From: an uncultured Sphingomonadaceae bacterium
GTDB taxonomy: Bacteria > Pseudomonadota > Alphaproteobacteria > Sphingomonadales > Sphingomonadaceae
Length of the DNA stretch: 10,036 nucleotides
NCBI GenBank assembly: GCA_946480515.1
Contig: CAMLKX010000052.1
Span: forward strand, 1-10,036
Reading direction: 5' to 3'
Shown here: positions 1-5,989 of the stretch, piece after piece
Layout: every line of letters starts with the position of its first letter
Position numbering within the stretch: position 1 is the stretch's first letter
Program-made: the position numbers and the translations under genes
The notes under the pieces: model-generated
What the model saw: only the letters and a program-made list of their open reading frames with translations
Told to the model about the DNA's origin: nothing
The model's database searches: none

Positions 1-1
1 G

Positions 2-124
2 GCGATCTGGCTCATCTCCCGGTTTGACCGTTCGCCCCGGGCGGCGCTCGACAAGGCCGGCTATCCTGCGCAACGGGTCCGCGCGGAGACCGGCATCGGC
101 GCCTTTTCCGCCACTGATCACTGA
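2..124 (+). CDS. C-terminal end of an unidentified protein (partial, 5' end outside the window)
   Basis: An open frame enters from the left edge and runs 40 codons to a TGA at 122-124. The visible tail begins AIWLISRFDRSP and ends GIGAFSATDH. Third codon positions are mostly G or C, as in the real genes further on, which supports a genuine coding end. I do not recognise the family and give no function. It is transcribed in the same direction as the glycoside hydrolase gene that begins about 175 bases later. That gap is too long for obvious translational coupling, but co-transcription cannot be excluded. The main doubt is the short length: a chance open stretch of 40 codons is possible in DNA this rich in GC. 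Confidence 0.5.
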   Translation, partial: AIWLISRFDRSPRAALDKAGYPAQRVRAETGIGAFSATDH

Positions 125-129
125 TGGTG

Positions 130-145
130 CACCGCCAGAGCGGTG
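130..145 (+). terminator. Small perfect hairpin after the partial gene; weak terminator candidate
   Basis: CACCGC (130-135) and GCGGTG (140-145) form a perfect 6-bp stem around a 4-base CAGA loop, starting six bases after the stop codon of the partial upstream gene. No run of T follows, so it is not a classical intrinsic terminator. It could act as a 3'-end stabiliser or be chance. Confidence 0.25.
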
Positions 146-160
146 AACGGCAAAATGTTC

Positions 161-185
161 GGAACGCTGAACCCGCTATCCAGTT
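161..185 (+). promoter_or_regulatory. Candidate EcfG-type (general stress sigma factor) promoter ahead of the glycoside hydrolase gene
   Basis: GGAAC at 161-165 is followed, after 16 bases, by AGTT at 182-185. This resembles the alphaproteobacterial EcfG consensus, GGAAC, 16-17 bases, then CGTT, with one mismatch in the -10 element. A start near 192 would leave a leader of about 108 bases before the TTG at 300. No good sigma-70 hexamer pair is obvious in the gap. The match is short, so it is a candidate only. Confidence 0.33.
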
Positions 186-286
186 GAGGCTGCGGTAAAG
201 GTGAGAAGTCAGGTTTCGCACTCACCGACCTGCGGGAGAAGCGGCGATCAGCACGCCCGTTGATTGCGGAAATCTCCTCGCCGGCT

Positions 287-292
287 GAGGAG
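287..292 (+). promoter_or_regulatory. Ribosome binding site that fixes the glycoside hydrolase start
   Basis: GAGGAG at 287-292 lies seven bases before a TTG at 300. This is near-ideal Shine-Dalgarno placement. The longer in-frame start, a TTG at 264, has no comparable site upstream and would add an arginine-rich dozen residues that do not look like the start of this family. The site therefore argues for 300. Confidence 0.65.
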
Positions 293-299
293 AGCCGCG

Positions 300-1595
300 T
301 TGACCAATTTCATGTTCGCGACCGGGATCGAGAACAGCATCCCGACGATCAACGGCGGCCGCACCCGCGTCGACCAGATGGAAGCGGCGGATCATTATCG
401 CCGCTGGCGTGAGGATTTCGACTGCGTTGAAGACCTTGGGATCCGTTTTCTCCGTTTCGGCCCTCCACTCCACCGCACCTTTCTTGGTCCGGAACGATAT
501 GACTGGGAATTCGCCGATCTGACGCTGAGGGATTTGCGAGAACGAGGCATCACCCCGATCGTCGACCTGTGCCATTTCGGTGTTCCGGACTGGATCGGCA
601 ACTTCCAGAACCCGGACTTTCCTCAACTCTTTGCCACCTATGCTGCGGCGTTCGCTGAGCGCTATCCCTGGGTTCAATTGTACACGCCGGTGAACGAGAT
701 GTTCATCTGCGCCATGTTCTCCGGAATGTATGGCTGGTGGAACGAGCAGCTGACCAGTGACGTCGGCTTCGTCACGGCCCTGAAGCACCTCGTCAAAGCG
801 AATGTGCTGGCGATGGTGGAAATCCTCAACCGCCGGTCGGACGCGATTTTCATTCAGTCTGAATCATCCGAATATTTCCACGCCGACAGCCCAGCGGCGA
901 TTGGTCCTGCGGAGAAATTGAACAGCCGCCGGTTCCTTAGCCTGGACCTGAACTACGGCCGGCGCGTCGACAGCGAAATGTATGAATTCCTGATGGATAG
1001 CGGGATGACCCGGGAGGAATATCACTTCTTCCTCCACAACCGGCTCAAGCAGCACTGCATCCTCGGCAACGATTATTATTGGACCAACGAGCATCGCGTG
1101 CACGCCGATGGCCGCACAGAGGCCTCAGGCGAGGTCTTCGGCTATTCCGAGATCACGCGGCAATATCATAATCGCTACCGCGTTCCGATCATGCATACCG
1201 AGACGAACCTGCGCGAAGGCCCCACGGGTCAGGAAGCGGTGCATTGGCTGTGGAAAGAATGGGCGAACGTGCTGCGCTTGCGCAACGTCGGCATCCCGAC
1301 GGTGGGCTTCACCTGGTACAGCCTGATCGATCAGGTCGACTGGAATGTCGCCCTGCGTGAGCAGAACGGCGTCGTCGACCCCCTTGGGCTGTTCGACATG
1401 GACCGCAACATCCGCAACGTCGGGCGCGCCTACAAGCAGCTCATCCGCGACTGGCGGGACGTGCTGCCGGCTTCGTCGGTCTGTCTGGCCGTGCCCATCG
1501 TTCCGCCCGATCAGCATCGCTGGCCTCCGATGCACGGCCGAGGGCTTCCCCTCGAAGCAACCCAGGAACAGCCCGCCAATCCCGAGGCTGCCTGA
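300..1595 (+). CDS. Family 1 glycoside hydrolase-like protein (beta-glycosidase type)
   Basis: A retaining beta-glycosidase-like protein of 431 residues, near the family's usual 440-480. It starts at TTG 300; an upstream TTG at 264 would add 12 residues. Family signs run in order along the (beta/alpha)8 barrel. GITPIVDLCHFGVPDWI (about 83-99) matches the family's strand ending in a His-containing motif. TPVNEMF contains E133, the equivalent of the acid/base glutamate in TxNEP. MHTETN contains E301, the equivalent of the nucleophile in I/VTENG. GFTWYSLIDQVDW (about 336-348) matches the conserved WSLLDNFEW region. No signal peptide is visible, so it should be cytoplasmic. The motifs are divergent (NEM for NEP, TETN for TENG), so the substrate is not predictable. 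Similar domains occur in some bacteria fused to a dTDP-4-dehydrorhamnose reductase-like domain. Here the protein stands alone, with a proline-rich tail of about 40 residues. It converges on the minus-strand operon eight bases away. Confidence 0.88.
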   Translation: MTNFMFATGIENSIPTINGGRTRVDQMEAADHYRRWREDFDCVEDLGIRFLRFGPPLHRTFLGPERYDWEFADLTLRDLRERGITPIVDLCHFGVPDWIGNFQNPDFPQLFATYAAAFAERYPWVQLYTPVNEMFICAMFSGMYGWWNEQLTSDVGFVTALKHLVKANVLAMVEILNRRSDAIFIQSESSEYFHADSPAAIGPAEKLNSRRFLSLDLNYGRRVDSEMYEFLMDSGMTREEYHFFLHNRLKQHCILGNDYYWTNEHRVHADGRTEASGEVFGYSEITRQYHNRYRVPIMHTETNLREGPTGQEAVHWLWKEWANVLRLRNVGIPTVGFTWYSLIDQVDWNVALREQNGVVDPLGLFDMDRNIRNVGRAYKQLIRDWRDVLPASSVCLAVPIVPPDQHRWPPMHGRGLPLEATQEQPANPEAA

Positions 1596-1603
1596 TGGAG
1601 CGC

Positions 1604-1933
1604 CTAGGCCGCGACCCCGCGATCCTGCTCATCTCCCGTCCGAGTGCTGGGAACTGCCTCGAGCTGTTTGCGAAGTGCGTCGATCCCTGGATCGGACTCG
1701 GGCAGGGTCGACGCGGAGTAGCGAGCATCCAGTTCGGCTTCCTCCGGCGTCAGCTCCCGAAAATAGCTGATCGACAGCCGCCGTCCGAATACATCGTCCC
1801 CGCGCATCTTCAACTCGGGATCCGCCGATGCGGGCAAGCTGTCACGGATACTGACGAGAGTTTGGATCAACCGATCGAGCGACGTGTAATCGCTGATCTC
1901 GATAAAATCTTTCACGCGTCGCCGCATGGTCAT
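1604..1933 (-). CDS. Uncharacterised small protein (109 residues)
   Basis: I do not recognise a family. The protein starts MTMRRRVKDFIEISDYTSLD, with an early basic patch, then a helix-like stretch (SLDRLIQTLVSIRDSL). An acidic middle contains YFRELTPEEAELDARY, and the polar C-terminus looks disordered. There is no signal peptide or membrane segment, so it is probably cytoplasmic. Upstream, AGGGG lies seven bases before the ATG at 1933; a second ATG two codons on (1927) is almost equally well placed. Codon use is GC-rich at third positions like its neighbours, and the protein composition is sensible, unlike the overlapping plus-strand frame at 1595-1975. It is the last gene of the minus-strand run, 99 bases after the Coq4-family gene, so it could also have its own promoter. 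The stop lies eight bases from the convergent glycoside hydrolase stop. Confidence 0.7.
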   Translation of the reverse strand: MTMRRRVKDFIEISDYTSLDRLIQTLVSIRDSLPASADPELKMRGDDVFGRRLSISYFRELTPEEAELDARYSASTLPESDPGIDALRKQLEAVPSTRTGDEQDRGVAA

Positions 1934-2032
1934 TCCCCCACCCCTAGCTGGTGGACTTTAAGACTAAACTCCTGATTCGATAAGCTATCACAGATTGAAA
2001 TGCGCTGAATGGAGGCGCTCCGAGATGCGAGG

Positions 2033-2854
2033 TCAGGAATATTCCGGCCAGGCGAGAGAAGCTTCGCGGGTGTCGACCGGCATGACGCCGCGAATACCCA
2101 GCGCCTCACGAGCTTCCGCAACCGGCAAGTGGAACACGTCTTCATACCTGGCCATGAAGATCGGGCCTGATTGCTCCCCGACAGACATTCCGGCCTGCAT
2201 CGCCTTGAGCGCTATTGGAAACGCCTGCTGATAATGAAGTCCGGTGCGGGTCACGATACGCAAGGCGCCAAGCAGCTGGCCGGTATTGACGATGCCGGCG
2301 AGCTCGGCGCCCAAAAACCGCGGAACGTTGCTCAGCCGCGCGAAATAGGGAACCAGTTCGCCCAGGATATCGAAGTTACCGCCGGTGACGATATGCTCCA
2401 GATCGTGCGTCTGACCGCTGCGCAGTGAATAATATTCGAACTGCGACCGAGGGTCGAACTGCGGCACAATGTCGATCTGGTAGCCATTGTCGGCCAGATA
2501 GCGACCGAAGGTGTAGCCAAGCGATCCTTCCGGGTAGCCGAGCAGTTGATCAAGGGTAAAGCTGGAGCGGAAGCCCTCCGCAAACCAGCGGTCGAGTTCC
2601 GGCGACCGGGTCCGCTCCTCCGTGAACAGTTCCTCGATCCTGGAGTGATCGAACACATCCTTGAGGATCACATGAAGCTGGTAGGCGTCGGAGGTCGTCG
2701 GCAGATCCTTGCCGCTCTGGCGCAGGAAATGGGTCGCGATCCAATCCCGCAGGCGGGGCTCGTTGAGATAGGGAGATGAGCTGACGAGCACGCTGCTCTC
2801 GGTCATCACCTGCTGGATGCCGCGCATCAAATAAGGAACGTCCGCCTGGTCCAT
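2033..2854 (-). CDS. Coq4-family protein (ubiquinone biosynthesis-like)
   Basis: A 273-residue Coq4-family protein. Eukaryotic COQ4 is needed for ubiquinone synthesis and has been linked to C1 decarboxylation/hydroxylation of the ring precursor and to organising the COQ complex. The decisive evidence is the family metal-binding motif HDxxHx11E, present in full as H150, D151, H154 and E166 in QTHDLEHIVTGGNFDILGE. Around it are family-like features: GSLGYTFGRYLADNGY (about 110-125) before it, and a helical segment with RTGLHYQQAFPIALKAMQ (about 203-220) after it. No signal or membrane segment is visible. The start at 2854 is supported by GGGAG (2861-2865), six bases upstream. The gene lies 26 bases after the AtuA-like gene, so the two are probably co-transcribed. 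No other ubiquinone gene is present, so a role on some other prenylated or aromatic substrate is as likely as one in ubiquinone synthesis. I therefore give no symbol. Confidence 0.85.
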   Translation of the reverse strand: MDQADVPYLMRGIQQVMTESSVLVSSSPYLNEPRLRDWIATHFLRQSGKDLPTTSDAYQLHVILKDVFDHSRIEELFTEERTRSPELDRWFAEGFRSSFTLDQLLGYPEGSLGYTFGRYLADNGYQIDIVPQFDPRSQFEYYSLRSGQTHDLEHIVTGGNFDILGELVPYFARLSNVPRFLGAELAGIVNTGQLLGALRIVTRTGLHYQQAFPIALKAMQAGMSVGEQSGPIFMARYEDVFHLPVAEAREALGIRGVMPVDTREASLAWPEYS

Positions 2855-2880
2855 TCGTCACTCCCGTCCGCCCCGGTTGA

Positions 2881-4695
2881 TCAAATCATCCCTTCCGCCA
2901 TGCTTGCGGGGATCCTCACCGGTATCTCCAGCAGGCGCTGAGCCATGCTCTTCGCAGCGGGATCGAGCCGCGGCGACACATTGATTCCGCCGCCCTGCGC
3001 ATCATGAACGACGAAGTTGAGCGCATGGGTTCCCGCAACTTCATAAAGATCGACCTGCGAATTGGCCGGATCGTCAAATTGATAGCGATAGCAGTCCGCC
3101 ACCGCCTCCTCCGTCACGCTGGCGCGGATGTAAGGCAGAAACTCGGGCTTGCGGGCAATCACTGCGACGTTGAACAGGCGGCCCTTGTCTCCGCTACGCG
3201 ACCAGGCAAGCCGGATGAGCGGTACCTCGATTTCTGCGTCGATCGGAGCTGGCGGCACCGCGGGCCGATCGATCATCGTCGGGTCGAATCCGTCTGCTCT
3301 GGGCTCGACGAATTGCACCTCCTGCCCGTCCAAAGTCACTCGCGCCGCGACGCGGTCCTTTCCGATGAGGAAGAGGATCATCTCGGTCAGCGGGATCGCT
3401 CGCGGAGCGGCGATGATCGGGGCAATTGAGGTCCCCACCGCCATGTTCATGATCGCGGTGGTCTGCTCACGGCTGAACAGAGCGCAAGCCGATGGGTCAT
3501 CATGGTCGACCACGATCTTGAGCAGCACTTCGCGGGGTTCCAGCGGCTGAGCGCGAGGGCCATAGCTCGCCTCGGTGCCGATCACCTCGACATGGGTCAG
3601 CCGCCAGTCTGCCTGATTGCGCGCGCGCAACTGGTCGGAGGTTCGCTGGAGCAGCGCGTCTGCGGTCCTGCGCGCCTTGGCCGGGGCCTCCAGCCCGATG
3701 ATCGGGATCAACGCGATGGCGCGCCAGCCGTCATCATAGGTGACGCACACCTTGTAGCTGTCCGTGGGGGGATAGCCCTTCGCGCCAGCGACGCTGACCC
3801 GATCGGGGCCGACCTGCGACACAGACGCTGCGGCGAAGTCGCAGACCACGTCGGGAACGATATAGGCCTGGGGATCGCTGACTTCGTAGAGCAGCTGCTC
3901 GGCGACAGTGCCGACGCTGACGAGACCGCCGGTTCCTTCCGGCTTGGTGATCACGACCGAGCCATCGGCGGGGCACTCCCCCACCGGAAAGCCGATGTTC
4001 GCCCAGTCGGGGACGTCCTGCCAGTCGGTGAAGGTGCCGCCGGTGACCTGAGTCCCGCACTCGAGCAGATGGCCGGCGAGCGTGCCTCCGGCGAGCAGGT
4101 CAAGGTCTTCAGGTCCCCAGCGAAACTCATGGATCAGCGGCCCGAGGATGAGCGCACTGTCAACCACTCGCCCAGTGATGACGATGTCCGCACCGGCATC
4201 AAGGGCCGCAGCAATCGGGAAGGCGCCGAGATAGGCGTTGATGCTGCCGATCCTCCCCTCCGGCAGCGGGATGCCGGTGAACATGTCCCGCACATCCTCG
4301 CCCCGAAGGGCGGGCAGCAGTGGCTCAATATCGTCGCCGGTCACCGCCGCCACCCTGAGGTCCAGGTTCAGCTCTCGCCCACGCGCGCGGATCAGCTCTG
4401 CCAGCCCTTCCGGGTTCATTCCCCCGGCATTGGCGATCACTTTGATCCCGCGGCTTTTCAGCTCCGTGAGATAGGGGCCGATATGGAGATCGACGAAGTC
4501 GGTGAGAAAACCGGAGCGCGGATCGGCTTCCTTCAGCCGCCGCATCAGCCCCATCGACCCTTCTCCCAGGTAGTCGAAGGCGAGATAATCAAGGTCGGGC
4601 ACCCGCAGCAGTTGCGGCACCGCGATGAGGCTGTCGTTCAGCGCACCCGAAGCGCCACCAATCCGGACGACATGCTCAGCGGTCTGCCCTGCCAT
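2881..4695 (-). CDS. AtuA-like acyclic terpene utilisation protein (DUF1446)
   Basis: A two-domain AtuA-like protein, named after AtuA of the Pseudomonas citronellol/geraniol degradation cluster, whose biochemical role is poorly defined. The large N-terminal AtuA domain (about residues 15-470 counted from the longer start) opens with VVRIGGASGALNDS and contains the family signatures KVIANAGGMNPEGLAELI (94-111) and GADIVITGRVVDSALILGPLIHEF (177-200). The C-terminal ferredoxin-fold domain (about 498-607) has the hallmark SRSGDKG (508-514), followed by FNVAVIAR. Length is normal for the fused form. The ATG at 4695 is preferred because GGAGA lies 11 bases upstream and the family begins close to the VRIGG strand. 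The longer start at 4722 (613 residues) has only a weak site but also fits the operon spacing. The gene follows the dehydratase stop by 15-42 bases and precedes the Coq4-family gene by 26. The usual atu or liu partners (carboxylase subunits, acyl-CoA dehydrogenases) are absent here. I call the family firmly and the substrate not at all. Confidence 0.9.
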   Translation of the reverse strand: MAGQTAEHVVRIGGASGALNDSLIAVPQLLRVPDLDYLAFDYLGEGSMGLMRRLKEADPRSGFLTDFVDLHIGPYLTELKSRGIKVIANAGGMNPEGLAELIRARGRELNLDLRVAAVTGDDIEPLLPALRGEDVRDMFTGIPLPEGRIGSINAYLGAFPIAAALDAGADIVITGRVVDSALILGPLIHEFRWGPEDLDLLAGGTLAGHLLECGTQVTGGTFTDWQDVPDWANIGFPVGECPADGSVVITKPEGTGGLVSVGTVAEQLLYEVSDPQAYIVPDVVCDFAAASVSQVGPDRVSVAGAKGYPPTDSYKVCVTYDDGWRAIALIPIIGLEAPAKARRTADALLQRTSDQLRARNQADWRLTHVEVIGTEASYGPRAQPLEPREVLLKIVVDHDDPSACALFSREQTTAIMNMAVGTSIAPIIAAPRAIPLTEMILFLIGKDRVAARVTLDGQEVQFVEPRADGFDPTMIDRPAVPPAPIDAEIEVPLIRLAWSRSGDKGRLFNVAVIARKPEFLPYIRASVTEEAVADCYRYQFDDPANSQVDLYEVAGTHALNFVVHDAQGGGINVSPRLDPAAKSMAQRLLEIPVRIPASMAEGMI

Positions 4696-4737
4696 GGAAT
4701 TATTGTCTCCAAGCGCCGTCATGAGTCGAAACTCGCG

Positions 4738-5739
4738 CTAGGCCAACTCTGCCACATCTCGCTCCAGCTCTTGAAGTTCCTCCCGATACCAGTCGACGGT
4801 CGCCTCAAGCCCGCTGTCGAGCGTGTGGAGCGGGGACCAGTCCAACAACTGCTTGGCCTTGGCGGCGGACAGATACTGGTGCCTGATCTCGTTGTGCGCG
4901 TCATTGCGGATCTCGGGTTCGAGGTCTGAGCCCATGATCCGCAGGATGCGATTGACGAGTTCGAGCACCCCAACCTGGGTTTCGTTGGAGAAGTTGAACG
5001 CTTCACCCTTAAGCTCAGGACGCCTGGCCAACTGCTCCGCGAGTAGCATGTTGGCGGCGGCGCCGTCCTTGACGTGGAAATAATCGCGCGCGCTAAGACC
5101 GTCGGACCGGATGATGGGCCGCTGACCTTCGATCACTGAGCGGATGGTGCCGGGCACGATCCGGTTCCAGTTCAGATCACCTGGCCCATAGAAATTACCG
5201 CAGCGGGTCACCGCCACCGGAAGCCCGTAGTTCACCGCGTAAGTGGTACCGATCAGGTCGGCGCAAGACTTGCTTGCGGCGTAAGGGTGCTGGCCGAGCA
5301 GTGGCGCGGTCTCCCTGTACGGAAGCTCGTCCTGATCACCATAAGCCTTGTCAGAAGAGGCAACGACGACCTGCTCGACCCCGGTCTGGCGCGCGGCTTC
5401 CAGCAGGCGCCAGGTTCCGGCGATGTTCGTCTCGAACGTCTCGACCGGATCATGGTGCGCCACATCGACGATCGTCTGGGCTCCGAGGTGGAAGACGGTT
5501 TGGACATGATACCGCTGCATCGCCGACTGCAGGAATGGGCCGTCCTTGAGATCGCCGACGGCGGACCTCACGCGCGTCAGCGCCGGAAAATGCGTCAGGC
5601 GGCGCTCCGGAATGGGCTGCCGAACGATGCAGGCGACCAACGCACCGACGGCAATCAGCGCAGTGACAAGATGACTGCCGAGGAAGCCGGTTCCCCCGGT
5701 GACCAATACGCGGCGATCCTGCCAGAAATGCCGGTCCAT
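4738..5739 (-). CDS. NAD-dependent nucleotide-sugar 4,6-dehydratase/epimerase, CDP-glucose 4,6-dehydratase type
   Basis: An extended short-chain dehydrogenase/reductase of 333 residues. The N-terminal Rossmann fold has TGGTGFLG (G15, G18, G21), preceded by [10 protein letters not shown], which strongly resembles the FWxGKRVLVTG opening of CDP-glucose 4,6-dehydratases. The active site has S129-D130-K131 in ASSDKAYGD, matching the Ser/Thr-Asp-Lys of that group and not the Thr-Asp-Glu of dTDP-glucose dehydratases, and Y153xxxK157 in HPYAASK. The C-terminal substrate domain contains [18 protein letters not shown] (218-235) and [19 protein letters not shown] (285-303). The expected role is NAD-dependent conversion of a nucleotide hexose to a 4-keto-6-deoxy sugar; epimerase activity is also possible. 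The start is at 5739, where GGGGAGG (5750-5756) lies ten bases upstream. The frame stays open back to an ATG at 5838, but those 33 extra residues look unlike the family. It is the first gene of the minus-strand run. No sugar nucleotidyltransferase or C3 dehydrase lies nearby. Confidence 0.87.
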   Translation of the reverse strand: MDRHFWQDRRVLVTGGTGFLGSHLVTALIAVGALVACIVRQPIPERRLTHFPALTRVRSAVGDLKDGPFLQSAMQRYHVQTVFHLGAQTIVDVAHHDPVETFETNIAGTWRLLEAARQTGVEQVVVASSDKAYGDQDELPYRETAPLLGQHPYAASKSCADLIGTTYAVNYGLPVAVTRCGNFYGPGDLNWNRIVPGTIRSVIEGQRPIIRSDGLSARDYFHVKDGAAANMLLAEQLARRPELKGEAFNFSNETQVGVLELVNRILRIMGSDLEPEIRNDAHNEIRHQYLSAAKAKQLLDWSPLHTLDSGLEATVDWYREELQELERDVAELA

Positions 5740-5887
5740 AACGTCTATACCTCCCCGGATACGCAGGCGGATCGTTCGATAAGCCGCGGATGAGCAGTCA
5801 TTCGAGGTGACGTTCGCCGACGGAAGTGCCGCACGCACCAGTTCTGTATTCCGAGGGAGCGTCGGCTGCGGGAACGGCTAAGTTGCT

Positions 5888-5911
5888 GGAACGATCCACG
5901 AAAAAGCCGTT
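5888..5911 (+). promoter_or_regulatory. Weak EcfG-like promoter candidate ahead of the 162-residue gene
   Basis: GGAAC at 5888-5892 and CGTT at 5908-5911 are both exact EcfG elements. The spacer between them is 15 bases, one shorter than the usual 16-17. An earlier GGAACG at 5871 forms a direct repeat with it but has only CGAT (5892-5895) at the right distance. If active, the transcript would begin near 5919 with a 70-base leader that includes the hairpin at 5965-5987. Confidence 0.25.
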
Positions 5912-5964
5912 CTGCGCTCCAACCCGGAAATTGCTTAACCCCGCGCTTCTTCTTGTTGCGAACG

Positions 5965-5987
5965 CTTCTCAGTAGCGTTACTAGAAG
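5965..5987 (+). promoter_or_regulatory. Leader hairpin pairing with the ribosome binding site of the 162-residue gene
   Basis: CTTCT (5965-5969) pairs with AGAAG (5983-5987), and AGTA (5971-5974) pairs with TACT (5979-5982). The result is a nine-pair stem with one bulged C at 5970 and a GCGT loop. AGAAG is the only purine-rich site before the ATG at 5990 and ends two bases from it, so the stem would bury the ribosome binding site and lie against the start codon. The upstream CTTCTTCTT run (5946-5954) could pair with the same site as an alternative. The pairing is visible in the sequence; a role in translation control, for example as a temperature-sensitive leader, is inference. As DNA, the same dyad could be an operator. 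Confidence 0.38.
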
Positions 5988-5989
5988 AC

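Larger units (their letters stand above)
5740..5989. other. Divergent intergenic region between the dehydratase operon and the 162-residue gene
   Basis: About 250 bases with no convincing gene separate two outward-facing genes, so promoters for both should lie here. It holds the dehydratase ribosome binding site (5750-5756), two GGAACG direct repeats 17 bases apart (5871 and 5888), a single TTAACC (5935-5940) like a CtrA half-site, a pyrimidine run CTTCTTCTT (5946-5954), and a hairpin just before the next start codon. I see no clear sigma-70 hexamer pair in either direction. Confidence 0.6.

Noticed and set aside
200..226. Inverted repeat GGTGAG ... CTCACC before the glycoside hydrolase gene
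   Set aside because: A six-base stem with a 15-base loop is weak, and I see nothing that links it to the ribosome binding site or a terminator.
222..788. Minus-strand frame of 188 codons opposite the glycoside hydrolase gene
   Set aside because: It is antisense to well-supported barrel motifs and its composition is that of a shadow frame.
1602..1609. GCCTAGGC palindrome between the convergent stops as a shared terminator
   Set aside because: Eight bases with no loop and no T-run cannot form a terminator; it is a common restriction-type palindrome.
1595..1975. Plus-strand frame whose ATG overlaps the glycoside hydrolase stop (TGATG)
   Set aside because: The overlap looks like translational coupling, but the translation lacks protein-like composition. 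The opposite-strand 109-residue frame has better codon use and a ribosome binding site.
3502..4929. Long plus-strand open frame (475 codons) opposite the AtuA-like and dehydratase genes
   Set aside because: It lies antisense to two clear protein families. Its translation is rich in His, Arg, Asp and Gln with no recognisable motif, as expected of a mirror frame in GC-rich DNA.
5740..5838. In-frame upstream extension of the dehydratase to an ATG at 5838
   Set aside because: The extra 33 residues do not resemble the family N-terminus, while the ATG at 5739 has a strong GGGGAGG and begins right at the conserved FW..RRVLVTG block.
5935..5940. TTAACC as a CtrA binding site
   Set aside because: Only one half-site is present; the paired TTAA seven bases away is missing, so it is probably chance.
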